Position numbers and translations under genes: made by a program. Under the pieces are notes generated by a model. It made no database searches, was not told where the DNA came from, and was given only the letters and a program-made list of their open reading frames with translations. A stretch of 64,000 nucleotides of DNA from Rhizobium rosettiformans W3 (lineage in GTDB: Bacteria > Pseudomonadota > Alphaproteobacteria > Rhizobiales > Rhizobiaceae). Shown here piece after piece: positions 36,674 to 46,514 of this stretch. The stretch spans positions 310,001 through 374,000 of the forward strand of contig NZ_STGU01000001.1 of the NCBI RefSeq assembly GCF_004912135.1. The letters run 5' to 3'. Position 1 is the first letter of the stretch; each line of letters starts with the position of its first letter.

Positions 36674-37699
36674 ATGAAGCCGACTGTCCATGACATCGCA
36701 AGCCGCGCGGGCGTTAGCCTTGCCACCGTCGACCGGGTTCTCAACCGGCGGCCGGGGGTCAGCGCGCGCACTCGCGAGAAGGTGGATCAGGCGGTCAGTG
36801 AACTCGGCTTCGTGCGCGATGTGGCGGCCGCGAACCTCGCCAAGGGGCGCGTTTATCCGCTGACCTTCATCATTCCCTCGAACGACAATTCCTTCATGCG
36901 CGGCCTGAGGTTGGCGCTCGAAGAGGCGAGCGCACGTGCTGCCGTGGAGCGCATCGCGATCCGCCTTGTCGATGTGCCCGCATTCGATGCGCCGGCCCTC
37001 GCTGCCGCCTTAAGAGAGGCCGCGACGCATGAGCCTGCTGGCATTGCCTTCGTCGCTGTCGATGCGCCCGAGGTGGCCGAGGCCGCAGCAGAGATTTCGG
37101 CGGCTGGCATTCCGCTGGTGACGCTGGTCTCCGATCTCTCCGGAACCGATCGCGATCATTATGCCGGGATCGACAATGCCGCTGCAGGGCGAACCGCTGC
37201 CAGCCTGCTCGGGCGCTTTGCCGGGGGTCGCCAGGGCAAGGTCTGCGTGCTCGCCGGCTCCATGCTGGTGCGTGACCACCGGGAGCGTTGCGATGCCTTC
37301 GCCTCCGTGATGGCCGCCGATTTTGCCGGACTTGATCTGCTGCCGGTGCTCGAAGGGCGGGACGATCCCGTCACCGTGGAGCGGCTGGTGGCGGAGCTCT
37401 TTTCGAGGCGACACGATATCGTCGCGCTCTACAGTCTCGGCGCCGGCAATCGCGGCCTCGTGAGGGCTCTGGATCGCTTGCCGCGTGAGCGACGTCCCGT
37501 TGTCATTGCGCATGAGCTGACGGAAACGACCCGCGATGCTTTGCAGTCGGGGCTGATCGATGCAGTGCTCAACCAGGATGCGGGCCATGAGGTGCGCAGC
37601 GCCATCCGCGTCCTGAAGGCCAAGGCCGACGGGCTGCCGGTTGTGGCTGCCCAGGAGCGCATTCGTATCGACATATTCTTGAAGGACAATCTGCCCTGA
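36674..37699 (+). CDS. LacI-family regulator of xylose genes
   Basis: The 341-residue repressor has an N-terminal LacI HTH (TVHDIASRAGVSLATVDRVLNRRPGVSARTREKV, residues 4-37). A periplasmic-binding-protein-like sensor domain follows (FIIPSNDNSFMRGLRLALEEA). It is the first gene of a row continuing into xylulokinase and xylose isomerase, so a xylose or xylulose effector is inferred. The ATG at 36674 has a strong GGAGGAG site; an upstream in-frame start at 36641 overlaps the operator. Confidence 0.88.
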   Translation: MKPTVHDIASRAGVSLATVDRVLNRRPGVSARTREKVDQAVSELGFVRDVAAANLAKGRVYPLTFIIPSNDNSFMRGLRLALEEASARAAVERIAIRLVDVPAFDAPALAAALREAATHEPAGIAFVAVDAPEVAEAAAEISAAGIPLVTLVSDLSGTDRDHYAGIDNAAAGRTAASLLGRFAGGRQGKVCVLAGSMLVRDHRERCDAFASVMAADFAGLDLLPVLEGRDDPVTVERLVAELFSRRHDIVALYSLGAGNRGLVRALDRLPRERRPVVIAHELTETTRDALQSGLIDAVLNQDAGHEVRSAIRVLKAKADGLPVVAAQERIRIDIFLKDNLP

Positions 37700-37722
37700 A
37701 GGCAGAGGAACGGAGGACACCC

Positions 37723-39171
37723 ATGTATCTCGGATTGGATCTCGGCACATCCAGCGTCAAGGCGATGCTCATCGATGATGCGCAGCAGGTCATCGGCGTC
37801 GGCCATGCGGCCATGACCGTACAGCGGCCGCATCCGGGCTGGTCGGAGCAGGCGCCGGGCGACTGGCTGCGCGCCACGGAAGAGGCCGTTGCTGCGCTCA
37901 AGGCCTCGCATCCGAAGGAACTGGCGGCGGTGAAGGGCATCGGCCTTTCCGGCCATATGCATGGCGCGACACTGATCGATGCGAAGGATCGGGTGCTCCG
38001 GCCCTGCATTCTCTGGAACGACACGCGCAGCCATGCGGAAGCGGCAAGCCTTGACGCCGATCCACGCTTTCGGGCACTGACCGGCAACATCGTCTTCCCC
38101 GGCTTCACGGCACCGAAACTGGCCTGGGTGAAGAACAACGAGCCCGATACCTTCAGCAAGGTGGCCAAGGTCCTCCTGCCCAAGGACTACCTGCGCCTCT
38201 GGCTGACGGGTGAATATCTCTCAGACATGTCGGATTCGGCCGGCACCAGCTGGCTCGACACGGGTAAGCGCGCCTGGTCGAGCGAGTTGCTGGAGGCCAC
38301 GGGCCTCACCGTCGAGCAGATGCCGGGCCTCGTCGAAGGCACGGATCGCGCCGGTACCCTGCGTGCCGAGTTGGCCGAAAAATGGGGTCTCGGCTCTGAT
38401 GTCGTTGTCGCCGGTGGGGCAGGGGACAATGCGGCCTCCGCCTGTGGCATGGGGACCGTTGCGGAAGGCCAGGCCTTCGTCTCGCTCGGGACATCGGGCG
38501 TGCTGTTTGCCGCCAACGCCTCCTATCTGCCGAAGCCGGAAAGTGCCGTGCACGCCTTCTGCCACGCTCTGCCCAAGACCTGGCACCAGATGGGCGTCAT
38601 CCTTTCGGCCACTGACGCACTGAACTGGCATTCTACCGTGACCGGCAAATCCGCGGGCGAACTGACCGGCGAACTCGGCGATGCGCTGAAGTCCCCGACA
38701 GGGGTGACCTTCCTGCCTTACCTCTCGGGCGAACGCACGCCGCACAATGATGCGAAGATCCGGGGTGCCTTTATCGGGCTCGGCCATGAGAGCGACCGCG
38801 CGGTGCTGACCCAGGCGGTGCTGGAAGGGGTGACCTTCGCCATTCGCGACAGCCTCGAGGCACTGAAATCCGCCGGCACCAGGATCGACCGCGTGACGGC
38901 GATCGGTGGTGGTTCGCGCTCGTGCTACTGGCTGTCTTCGATTGCGACGGCACTGGACATGCCGGTCGACATTCCCGCCGACGGCGATTTCGGCGCGGCT
39001 TTCGGTGCCGCCCGCCTCGGCCTGATCGCCGCGACGGGAGCCGACCCGCTTTCGGTCTGCACCGCGCCGGAAACGGCGGAGACGGTGGAGCCGGCCAAGG
39101 GTCTCACGTCGGCATATGAGACGGCCTATGGCCGCTACCGGGCGCTTTATCCAGCGATCCGCGGGATTTGA
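37723..39171 (+). CDS. xylB: xylulokinase
   Basis: The FGGY-family kinase of 482 residues phosphorylates D-xylulose to xylulose-5-phosphate. The N-terminal phosphate-binding motif is LGLDLGTSSVKAMLIDD. ISLSGHMHG-type substrate residues appear as GIGLSGHMHGATLID. The second domain carries GGAGDNAASACGMG and the adenosine motif AIGGGSRSCYWLSSIATAL. It lies 23 bases behind the LacI gene and one repeat element ahead of xylA. Confidence 0.95.
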   Translation: MYLGLDLGTSSVKAMLIDDAQQVIGVGHAAMTVQRPHPGWSEQAPGDWLRATEEAVAALKASHPKELAAVKGIGLSGHMHGATLIDAKDRVLRPCILWNDTRSHAEAASLDADPRFRALTGNIVFPGFTAPKLAWVKNNEPDTFSKVAKVLLPKDYLRLWLTGEYLSDMSDSAGTSWLDTGKRAWSSELLEATGLTVEQMPGLVEGTDRAGTLRAELAEKWGLGSDVVVAGGAGDNAASACGMGTVAEGQAFVSLGTSGVLFAANASYLPKPESAVHAFCHALPKTWHQMGVILSATDALNWHSTVTGKSAGELTGELGDALKSPTGVTFLPYLSGERTPHNDAKIRGAFIGLGHESDRAVLTQAVLEGVTFAIRDSLEALKSAGTRIDRVTAIGGGSRSCYWLSSIATALDMPVDIPADGDFGAAFGAARLGLIAATGADPLSVCTAPETAETVEPAKGLTSAYETAYGRYRALYPAIRGI

Positions 39172-39175
39172 AAGT

Positions 39176-39352
39176 TTGCCCCTCACCCTGACCCTCTCCC
39201 CGCAGGCGGGGAGAGGGGACGGCAACGGTGGCGGCGCATGTCCTTCTCCCCGTTCACGGGGAGAAGGTGCCGGCAGGCGGATGAGGGGCCGCGAAGCCAT
39301 CACCCCACCCCGGACCTTACGGTCCGTCCCTCCCCCTCAAGGGGAGGGTGGT
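39176..39352. repeat. composite rhizobial palindromic repeat between xylB and xylA
   Basis: Three hairpins in a row are visible: CCCTCTCCCCGCAGGCGGGGAGAGGG, CTTCTCCCCGTTCACGGGGAG, and TCCCCCTCAAGGGGAGGG, the first two framed by CCCCTCAC and GATGAGGGG. This fills the 206-base gap between xylB and xylA and may uncouple or stabilise the two messages. Confidence 0.7.
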
Positions 39353-39377
39353 CACAACACACCAAGGAGGACTACCC

Positions 39378-40688
39378 ATGAGCACAGGTTTCTTCGGCAA
39401 TATCCAGAAGATCAAATATGAAGGCGAAGGCAGCACCAATCCGCTGGCCTTCCGCCACTACAATCCGGACGAAGTCGTTCTCGGCAAGCGCATGGAAGAC
39501 CATCTGCGCTTTGCGATTGCCTATTGGCACACTTTCGTCTGGCCGGGCACGGACCCGTTCGGCGGCAATACCTTCGAGCGCCCGTGGTTCAAGGACACGA
39601 TGGATGCGGCGAAGATGAAGGCCGATGTCGCCTTCGAATTCTTCCAGCTGCTCGGCACGCCGTACTATTGCTTCCACGATGCCGACGTTCGCCCCGAGGG
39701 CAACAGCTTTGCCGAGAACACCAAGAACCTGAACGAGATCGTCGACTACTTCGCCAAGAAGCAGGAAGAGACCGGCGTCAAGCTGCTCTGGGGTACGGCG
39801 AACATGTTCTCGCATCGCCGCTACATGTCGGGCGCTGCCACCAACCCGGATCCTGACGTTTTCGCCTTCGCCGCTGCGACCGTGAAGACCTGCCTCGACG
39901 CGACCCAGCGCCTCGGCGGCGAGAACTACGTTCTCTGGGGCGGTCGCGAAGGTTACGAGACGCTGCTCAACACCGACCTCAAGAAGGAACTGGACCAGAT
40001 GGGCCGCTTCCTGAACCTCGTGGTCGAATACAAGCATAAGATCGGCTTCAAGGGCGCGATCCTGATCGAGCCGAAGCCGCAGGAGCCGTCGAAGCACCAG
40101 TATGACTACGACGTCGCAACGGTCTACGGCTTCCTGAAGAACTACGGTCTCGAAAAGGAAGTGAAGGTCAATATCGAGCAGGGCCACGCGATCCTCGCCG
40201 GCCACAGCTTCGAGCACGAGCTGGCGCTTGCCAATGCGCTCGGCATCTTCGGCTCGATCGACATGAACCGCAACGACTACCAGTCCGGCTGGGATACCGA
40301 CCAGTTCCCGAACAATGTTCCGGAAATGGCGCTGGCCTACTATCAGGTTCTTCAGGCCGGCGGCTTCACCACCGGCGGCACGAACTTCGACGCCAAGCTG
40401 CGCCGTCAGTCGCTCGATGCGGAAGACCTGCTGATCGGTCATATCGGCGGCATGGATTGCTGCGCCCGTGGCCTGAAGGCTGCCGCCAAGATGGTGGAAG
40501 ACAAGGCTCTGTCCGCACCCCTCGCCAACCGCTATGCCGGCTGGGACAAGGCAGAAAACCAGAAGATGCTGCGCGGCGAGGAAAGCCTCGACGCCATCGC
40601 CGCCCGCGTCGAAAGCCAGAACATCAACCCGAAGCCGGTTTCCGGCAAGCAGGAACTGCTGGAAAACGTGGTCAACCGCTACGTTTGA
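39378..40688 (+). CDS. xylA: xylose isomerase
   Basis: This 436-residue TIM-barrel enzyme converts D-xylose to D-xylulose. Metal and substrate motifs of the family are clear: [60 protein letters not shown] and WDTDQFPNN. Length matches the class II enzymes. The ATG at 39378 is preceded by AAGGAGG. Together with xylB it feeds the pentose-phosphate pathway, where tal acts. Confidence 0.97.
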   Translation: MSTGFFGNIQKIKYEGEGSTNPLAFRHYNPDEVVLGKRMEDHLRFAIAYWHTFVWPGTDPFGGNTFERPWFKDTMDAAKMKADVAFEFFQLLGTPYYCFHDADVRPEGNSFAENTKNLNEIVDYFAKKQEETGVKLLWGTANMFSHRRYMSGAATNPDPDVFAFAAATVKTCLDATQRLGGENYVLWGGREGYETLLNTDLKKELDQMGRFLNLVVEYKHKIGFKGAILIEPKPQEPSKHQYDYDVATVYGFLKNYGLEKEVKVNIEQGHAILAGHSFEHELALANALGIFGSIDMNRNDYQSGWDTDQFPNNVPEMALAYYQVLQAGGFTTGGTNFDAKLRRQSLDAEDLLIGHIGGMDCCARGLKAAAKMVEDKALSAPLANRYAGWDKAENQKMLRGEESLDAIAARVESQNINPKPVSGKQELLENVVNRYV

Positions 40689-40757
40689 TTGCTGGGTATA
40701 CGAGTGCGACTGGGGCCGGGGCGCGCAAGCGTCCCGGCCCTTCGTGTTCCTAAACGA

Positions 40758-40904
40758 CCGTCATCCTCGGGCTTGTCCCGAGGATCTACCAAGGGTGTCG
40801 CGGTTTGGACGGTTCAGGAATGCCGGGCGGGCGCAGCGGTCGCCCGAAGGGTCGAGTTTCCGTCAGGCGCCAGTAGATCCTCGGGACACGCCCGAGGATG
40901 ACGG
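40758..40904. repeat. 147-bp element with 31-bp terminal inverted repeats (MITE-like)
   Basis: The ends are inverted copies: left CCGTCATCCTCGGGCTTGTC..., right the reverse complement with a single G/T difference in the visible 31 bp. Each end is itself a hairpin (CCTCGGG/CCCGAGG). The 85-bp centre has no gene. It fills most of the gap between xylA and the Gre-like gene. Confidence 0.7.
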
Positions 40905-40924
40905 TGGAGGGGTGAGTGGGCCGA

Positions 40925-41407
40925 TCACCCGATCGCAGTGATCTCCAGTTCCTGATCGCCGACCGTCACGACGTCACCCACGGCCTTGCCCATCAATCGG
41001 CTCGCGACCGGTGAGACGAACGAGATCGATCCGGTCTTCGGATCGGCTTCATCCTCGCCGACGATGCGGTAGGTCTGCACTCGCCCGTCGTCCCGCTCGA
41101 ATGTCACCGTGCTGCCAAAGGCCACAACGGCATTGCTCTCAGGGGCAGGGATGACCTGCGCGGTGCGCAGCCGCTCCGTCAGATATTTCAGATCGCGATA
41201 CGGCACGGCCGATTGACGGCGGCGCTCGTTGATGTCCTCGATCACCTGCGCGGCGAGATAGGCGGCGCGGGCCTCTTCGGCCTCGGTCTCCAGACGCTTC
41301 AAGCCTTCCGCCGTCACGAGGTTCGGATGGGGCGAGATCGGGCGATCCGGCAGATGGGTTTCCGCCGCGGTTTCCGAACTCTCTTCCTTGGTGAAGGCGA
41401 CACTCAT
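40925..41407 (-). CDS. GreA/GreB-family transcription factor
   Basis: This 160-residue protein has an N-terminal coiled-coil hairpin (about 30-80, TAEGLKRLETEAEEARAAYLAA, then a basic INERRRQSAVPYRDLKYLTERL). The C-terminal FKBP-like domain includes VAFGSTVTFERDDGRVQTYRIVGEDEAD and SFVSPVASRLMGKAVGDVV, the GreA/B signature. Family members rescue backtracked RNA polymerase or bind it without cleavage activity. It is shorter-coiled than true GreA, so it may be an accessory paralogue. Confidence 0.88.
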   Translation of the reverse strand: MSVAFTKEESSETAAETHLPDRPISPHPNLVTAEGLKRLETEAEEARAAYLAAQVIEDINERRRQSAVPYRDLKYLTERLRTAQVIPAPESNAVVAFGSTVTFERDDGRVQTYRIVGEDEADPKTGSISFVSPVASRLMGKAVGDVVTVGDQELEITAIG

Positions 41408-41524
41408 GGGGGCATTCCGATTGCTGGGGCAGGGCCGGGATCCGGACCCGCGAATGTAGGGGTATCTCGGTCAACGGCCAAGACTGATGATGGGTCCATC
41501 TGCAAAGGCGGCGCTGCAGCGCGG

Positions 41525-42544
41525 TCAGCGCTTTGCCGGCCCCGTCACCGAGCCGCGCACGATGAGATCCGGCATCAGCAAGATCTCCTGGCGCTCTATC
41601 GTGCGATCGCCGAGGGACTTGATCAGCAGCGCCATGGCCTGGCGGCCGATCGCCGTGCGGGGCTGGCGGATGGTGGTGAGCGCCGGGTTGAGATAGGTCG
41701 CCTGGGGCACGTCGTCGAAGCCGATGACGGAAAAGTCGTGCGGCAGGTCGTAGCCGCGGGCGGTAAGGCCGTTGATCACGCCGACGGCGGTGGCATCGTT
41801 GACGCACATGAAAGCGGTCGGCAACTGGTCGCGCATGAAGAGCTGCTCGACGGCGAGGCGGCCGCTTTCGATCGTGCCTTCGCCTTCCAGCACGAAACGC
41901 TGGTTCGGCGGGATGCGCGCGGCATCCAGCGCCTTGTCGAAGCCCTGGCGGCGGCGCTGGTGGCCGAGGCGTGTCTTGCTGTCGCCGATGAAGGCGATGG
42001 AGCGGTGGCCGGAGGAAAGCAGATGTTCGGCCGCTTTTCGCGCGCCGGCCACGTCATCGACGCCGACATAGGAAATCTTCGAGCCGAACACGGGTTCAAA
42101 AACGGCGACCGAGGGCGGCAGGCGCTGGCCGACGACCTGATGGCCGAAGGGTTCGTGGCCGGTGAAGAGCACGAGGCCCGTCGCCTGGCCGGAGCTGAGG
42201 AATTTCAGATATTCCAGCCCACGTTCGGGATCGTTCTGGGTATGGCCGATCAGGACGCCATAGCCATGGGCGCGGGCTTCGTTTTCCAGGCCGATCAATG
42301 TCGAGGAAAAATTCGGGTCGCCGATGTCGGGCGCCAGGATGAGGATCATGTTCGACCGGCCCATGCGCAGCGAGCGCGCCATGGCATTGGTCGTGTAGCC
42401 GGTGATGGCGATGGCCTGGTTCACCCGCTGCCGGGTCGATTTCGCCACCTTGTCCGGCGTGTGGATCGCACGGCTCACGGTCGCGATCGACACTTCTGCG
42501 ATGCGTGCCACGTCCTCGATCGTCGCTGGTGCAGAATTCGGCAC
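41525..42544 (-). CDS. LacI-family regulator of the divergent sugar ABC operon
   Basis: The 339-residue repressor has the HTH TIEDVARIAEVSIATVSRAIHTPDKVAKSTRQRV at residues 8-42 and hinge ARSLRMGRSNMI. The full sensor domain ends FDDVPQATYLNPALTTIRQP, the usual LacI C-terminal motif. It is divergent from the ABC sugar importer, and two identical-type operators lie between them. The ligand is presumably the transported sugar. Confidence 0.92.
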   Translation of the reverse strand: MPNSAPATIEDVARIAEVSIATVSRAIHTPDKVAKSTRQRVNQAIAITGYTTNAMARSLRMGRSNMILILAPDIGDPNFSSTLIGLENEARAHGYGVLIGHTQNDPERGLEYLKFLSSGQATGLVLFTGHEPFGHQVVGQRLPPSVAVFEPVFGSKISYVGVDDVAGARKAAEHLLSSGHRSIAFIGDSKTRLGHQRRRQGFDKALDAARIPPNQRFVLEGEGTIESGRLAVEQLFMRDQLPTAFMCVNDATAVGVINGLTARGYDLPHDFSVIGFDDVPQATYLNPALTTIRQPRTAIGRQAMALLIKSLGDRTIERQEILLMPDLIVRGSVTGPAKR

Positions 42545-42645
42545 GCGGCTTTATCCCCTATCCGTCTGGAATCGTTGGAGACCTTACATTTACTGCTGCG
42601 ACTGCGAAAGCCGAGAGGGAACAAAATCTCCCTGTGAGTGAATGA

Positions 42646-42680
42646 TGTAAACCTTTACATCGGTCATGTAAAGGTTTACA
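42646..42680. promoter_or_regulatory. pair of LacI-type operators before the sugar ABC operon
   Basis: TGTAAACCTTTACA (42646-42659) and TGTAAAGGTTTACA (42667-42680) are each perfect 14-bp palindromes in outer six bases, centres 21 bp apart (two helix turns). They lie 39-73 bases before the first gene, suitable for cooperative binding by the divergently encoded LacI protein. Confidence 0.75.
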
Positions 42681-42718
42681 CAGATGGCAGAGCGGTGGAG
42701 GACCGCCGGGAGGATTGC

Positions 42719-44245
42719 ATGACATCGGTTGGGGGCGAGGCGCGGACACCCGTGCTCGTGGCGGAGCGTATTTCAAAGTCATTTGGCGACGTCCAGGTGC
42801 TGTTCAGCGTCGACTTCGATGTGGCGCCGGGCGAGGTCCATGCGCTGATGGGCGAGAACGGCGCGGGCAAGTCGACGCTGGTCAAGATCCTCTCGGGCTT
42901 CGAGCAGGCAACGGCAGGGCGAATCCTGCTCGATGGCGAGCCGGTGACGCTGCCGGCCAACGGTGCCGCTGAAGCCATGGGCATCGTGCTGATCCATCAG
43001 GAATTCAATCTCGCCGAGCATCTGACCGTCACCGAAAGCCTGTTTCTCGGTCGCGAAGTGACCCACTTCGGCCTTCTGGACCGCAAGACGATGCGGGCCG
43101 AGACGCGCCGTGTGCTGAACCAGCTCGGCTCCAAGATCGACGAAAACGCGCTGATCAGCTCTCTCGCGGTTGCCGACAAGCAGATGGTCGAGATTGCCAA
43201 GGCCATCAGCCGCAAGGCGCGGATCGTCTTCATGGACGAGCCGACGGCGGTGCTGTCGCGTGAGGAGACGGAAGTGCTCTTCGATCAGGTGCGCAAGCTG
43301 CGCGCCCGCGGCACGAGCTTCGTCTTCGTATCGCACAAGCTTGACGAGGTGATGGAGCTGACCGACCGCGTCACCGTTCTGCGGGACGGGCAGTGGGTGA
43401 AGACCGCGCCCACATCGGCACTCGATGGCGAGGCGATCGCGCAGCTGATGGTCGGCCGCGAATTGTCGAGCCTTTATCCCACCAAACACGAGCCCGATGT
43501 CGACGAGGAAATCGCCCTGTCGGTGAAAAACCTGACGACCGGTTTCGTCAAGAATGCGAGCTTCGACCTGAAGCGGGGCGAAGTGCTGGGGTTTTCCGGC
43601 CTCATCGGTTCGGGCCGCACGGAGCTGATGGAAGCGGTGGCGGGTCTTCGTCCGCGCCTCTCCGGTGACGTGCAGTTGAAGGGCATGGTGCTCGACGCCG
43701 GCGATTTCCGCGAGGCGAACCGGCGCGGGCTCGCCTACATGACCAAGGATCGCAAGGGCAAGGGCCTGTTGCTCGGCGAGGGCATGACCGCCAACCTGAC
43801 GCTGCAGTCGATGGACAACCATGTGCGCCACGGCTACCTCGATCCCGGCAGCGAGGCGAAGGCGATGGCGCGTGCCAAGCGCCGCTTCGACATCCGTGTG
43901 CGTGATGACCGCGTTAGGGTCGGGCGCATGTCCGGAGGCAACCAGCAGAAGCTGTTGCTTGCCAAGATCATGGAAGTCGAGCCCGACATCATCATCATCG
44001 ACGAGCCGACGCGCGGCATCGATGTCGGCACCAAGCAGCAGATCTATCACTTTATCGCGGCACTTGCCCGAGAGGGGCGTTCGATCATCGTCATCTCCTC
44101 GGAGATGCCCGAGGTGATCGGGCTCTGCACGCGGGTCGCCGTCATGCGCGAGGGCCGGATGGTCGGTCTGCTCGAGGGCGAAGACATCAACGAACAGACG
44201 ATCATGCGCTACGCCGCCGGGCTGAAACGGCAGATGGCGAGCTGA
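42719..44245 (+). CDS. sugar ABC transporter ATP-binding protein (RbsA/XylG type, tandem domains)
   Basis: The 508-residue protein has two ATPase domains. The first has Walker [15 protein letters not shown] and Walker B IVFMDEPTAVLS. The second has signature MSGGNQQKLLLAKIM and Walker B IIIIDEPTRGIDVG with a degenerate Walker A, as in all RbsA-type proteins. The ATG at 42719 is chosen because an upstream in-frame start would place coding sequence over the operators. It is first in the operon ATPase-permease-binding protein-isomerase. Confidence 0.93.
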   Translation: MTSVGGEARTPVLVAERISKSFGDVQVLFSVDFDVAPGEVHALMGENGAGKSTLVKILSGFEQATAGRILLDGEPVTLPANGAAEAMGIVLIHQEFNLAEHLTVTESLFLGREVTHFGLLDRKTMRAETRRVLNQLGSKIDENALISSLAVADKQMVEIAKAISRKARIVFMDEPTAVLSREETEVLFDQVRKLRARGTSFVFVSHKLDEVMELTDRVTVLRDGQWVKTAPTSALDGEAIAQLMVGRELSSLYPTKHEPDVDEEIALSVKNLTTGFVKNASFDLKRGEVLGFSGLIGSGRTELMEAVAGLRPRLSGDVQLKGMVLDAGDFREANRRGLAYMTKDRKGKGLLLGEGMTANLTLQSMDNHVRHGYLDPGSEAKAMARAKRRFDIRVRDDRVRVGRMSGGNQQKLLLAKIMEVEPDIIIIDEPTRGIDVGTKQQIYHFIAALAREGRSIIVISSEMPEVIGLCTRVAVMREGRMVGLLEGEDINEQTIMRYAAGLKRQMAS

Positions 44246-44342
44246 TCGATGACTAAGGCTCGGCGCACAAGACCGGGCTTCGAAACGAAGACTTCAGGGT
44301 ATGCGACCTCCGGTGCGAGGTGCGGGAGGAGACGGGAAGACC

Positions 44343-45353
44343 ATGACTGCCGAGACTGAAACGACCACCCCTGGCCCTGGCCGCCGCACCTGGCGCGACG
44401 TCGACCTGCGGGCCGTGGCGCCTTTCGCGGCGCTGCTGATCCTCTTGATCATCGGTGCGCTGGTAAACCCGAACTTCATTGGCCTCACCAACCTCGCCAA
44501 TGTCGCGACGCGTTCCGCCTTCATCGCGATCATCGCCGTCGGGGCAACCTTCGTCATATCCTCGGGCGACCTCGATCTCTCGGTCGGCTCCATGGTGGCT
44601 TTCGTGGCCAGTCTGATGATCCTCTTCATGAATTCCGGCGCGATTGCAGATCCCGGCCTGATGATCGCAGCCGCCATGGCGCTCGCTATCATCATCGGCT
44701 CGCTCTGCGGTCTTGCCAATGGCCTGATCACCACCGTTGGCAAGATCGAGCCCTTTATTGCCACGCTCGGCACCATGGGCATCTATCGTGGCCTGACAAC
44801 CTGGCTCTCCCAGGGCGGGGCGATCACGCTGCGCGACCCGGCCCAGCAGGAGATCTATCGGCCCGTCTATTTCGGTTCGATCCTCGGGCTGCCCGTGCCG
44901 ATCGTCGTCATCCTCGTGGTGACCGCCATTGCCGCCGTCATACTCTATCGCACGCGTTATGGCCGCCACGTCGTCGCCGTCGGATCCAACCGCGATGTCG
45001 CGCGCTATTCCGGCATTGCGGTCGACCGGGTGCGCACCATCGCTTTCGTCATCCAGGGGCTCTGTGTCGCGATTGCCGTGCTGCTCTACGTGCCGCGTCT
45101 CGGCTCGACGTCCGCGACCACGGGCATTCTGTGGGAACTGCAGGCCATTACCGCCGTCGTGGTTGGTGGGACGGCACTGAAGGGTGGTGCCGGTCGCGTC
45201 TGGGGCACGATCTGCGGCGCCTTCATCCTCGAGCTCGTCGGCAACATCATGCTGCTCTCGAATTTCATCTCCGAATATCTGATCGGCGCCATCCAGGGCA
45301 CGATCATCATCATCGCGATGCTCGTCCAGCGGTCGCTGGCGCGCAAGGCGTGA
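44343..45353 (+). CDS. sugar ABC transporter permease (RbsC type)
   Basis: This 336-residue permease has eight to ten helices and the family motifs GLTNLANVATRSAFIAIIAVGATFVISSGDLDLSVGS and AVGSNRDVARYSGI (the EAA-like loop). ITAVVVGGTALKGGAGRVWGT lies near the end. It follows the ATPase gene after about 100 bases. It forms the membrane channel for a monosaccharide or related polyol. Confidence 0.92.
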   Translation: MTAETETTTPGPGRRTWRDVDLRAVAPFAALLILLIIGALVNPNFIGLTNLANVATRSAFIAIIAVGATFVISSGDLDLSVGSMVAFVASLMILFMNSGAIADPGLMIAAAMALAIIIGSLCGLANGLITTVGKIEPFIATLGTMGIYRGLTTWLSQGGAITLRDPAQQEIYRPVYFGSILGLPVPIVVILVVTAIAAVILYRTRYGRHVVAVGSNRDVARYSGIAVDRVRTIAFVIQGLCVAIAVLLYVPRLGSTSATTGILWELQAITAVVVGGTALKGGAGRVWGTICGAFILELVGNIMLLSNFISEYLIGAIQGTIIIIAMLVQRSLARKA

Positions 45354-45421
45354 CGCGTGACCGGGCAGGAGGGTCGCCCGGTCCGTTCCAACTCGACCCT
45401 AGGCATTTTGGGAGGAAACCA

Positions 45422-46375
45422 ATGCACAAGAAACTGCTCGGGCTTGCCGTTGCCATGACGGCGCTCACCTCGCTCTTCGCGGCAGCGCAGGCGCAGGAAA
45501 CCAAGACGATCGGCGTGTCCATCCCGGCCGCCGACCACGGCTGGACCGCTGGCGTCGTCTACCATGCCAACCGCGTCGCCGAACTCCTGATGAAGGAGCA
45601 TCCCGGCCTCAACGTCGTCGTGAAGACCTCGGCCGATCCTGCCACGCAGGCGAATGCCGTGCAGGACCTGGAAGTCCAGGGCATCGATGCGCTCGTCATC
45701 CTGCCGACCGATCCGGATCCGCTGGTCAACGCGATGAAGGAAGTGAAGAACAAGGGTCACTTCGTCACCATCGTCGACCGTGCACCTTCGACCAATGACA
45801 ACAGCGTGCGTGACCTCTATGTCGCCGGCAACAACCCGGCGCTCGGCAAGGTCGCCGGCGAGTACATCGCCAAGAACTCGCCGGATGCCGAAGTCGTCAT
45901 CATCCGCGGTCTGCCGATCCCGATCGACCAGCAGCGCCAGGACGGTTTCGATGAGGGTATCGCAGGCTCCAACGTCAAGGTTCTCGACCGCCAGTTCGGC
46001 AACTGGAACCGCGACGATGCCTTCAAGGTCATGCAGGACTATTTGACCAAGTATCCGAAGATCGATGTGGTCTGGTGCCAGGACGACGACATGGCTGTGG
46101 GCGTTCTCCAGGCCATCGAACAGGCCGGCCGTACCGACATCCAGTACATCATCGGTGGTGCCGGTTCGAAGGACATGATCAAGAAGGTCATGGACGGCGA
46201 CAAGATGGTGCCGGTCAACGTTCTCTACCCGCCGTCCATGGTCGGCACGGCGATGGAGCTGACGGCTGCTGCGCTCTACGATGCGGTTCCGGTTCACGGC
46301 ACCTACACGCTCGACGCGACGCTGATCACGCCGGAGAATGCCGAGAACTACTACTTCCCGGATTCGCCGTTCTGA
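45422..46375 (+). CDS. sugar ABC transporter periplasmic binding protein (RbsB type)
   Basis: The 317-residue protein has a signal peptide (MHKKLLGLAVAMTALTSLFAAAQAQ) and the peripla_BP_4 fold. IGVSIPAADHGWTAGVVYHANRVAEL, DALVILPTDPDPL and DVVWCQDDDMAVGVLQAIEQAG are typical. The binding-site sequence does not match xylose or ribose proteins closely enough to name the sugar. The ATG at 45422 follows GGGAGGAAACCA. Confidence 0.92.
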   Translation: MHKKLLGLAVAMTALTSLFAAAQAQETKTIGVSIPAADHGWTAGVVYHANRVAELLMKEHPGLNVVVKTSADPATQANAVQDLEVQGIDALVILPTDPDPLVNAMKEVKNKGHFVTIVDRAPSTNDNSVRDLYVAGNNPALGKVAGEYIAKNSPDAEVVIIRGLPIPIDQQRQDGFDEGIAGSNVKVLDRQFGNWNRDDAFKVMQDYLTKYPKIDVVWCQDDDMAVGVLQAIEQAGRTDIQYIIGGAGSKDMIKKVMDGDKMVPVNVLYPPSMVGTAMELTAAALYDAVPVHGTYTLDATLITPENAENYYFPDSPF

Positions 46376-46398
46376 TCTGAACCACCCAAAATCAAGGT

Positions 46399-46420
46399 CT
46401 GCCCGGGTTTTCCCGGGCAG
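46399..46420 (+). other. intercistronic stem-loop after the binding-protein gene
   Basis: CTGCCCGGG-TTTT-CCCGGGCAG is a perfect 9-bp stem 24 bases past the stop, without a strong T run. Such hairpins often protect the binding-protein message and reduce read-through into the next gene. Confidence 0.6.
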
Positions 46421-46514
46421 ATTTCTGCTGCAACCATCATTGCGGTTGTGTCGAAATTCCATCTCCTGTAATCGTTCACGGAAACGTTGCAGGAATACTC
46501 AGGGAGGAGAATTC

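Noticed and set aside
37723-40688. Naming the sugar ABC operon at 42.7 kb xylFGH
   Set aside because: It has its own LacI regulator, lies beyond an unrelated Gre-like gene, and continues into an isomerase/epimerase gene. The binding protein is not clearly a xylose type.
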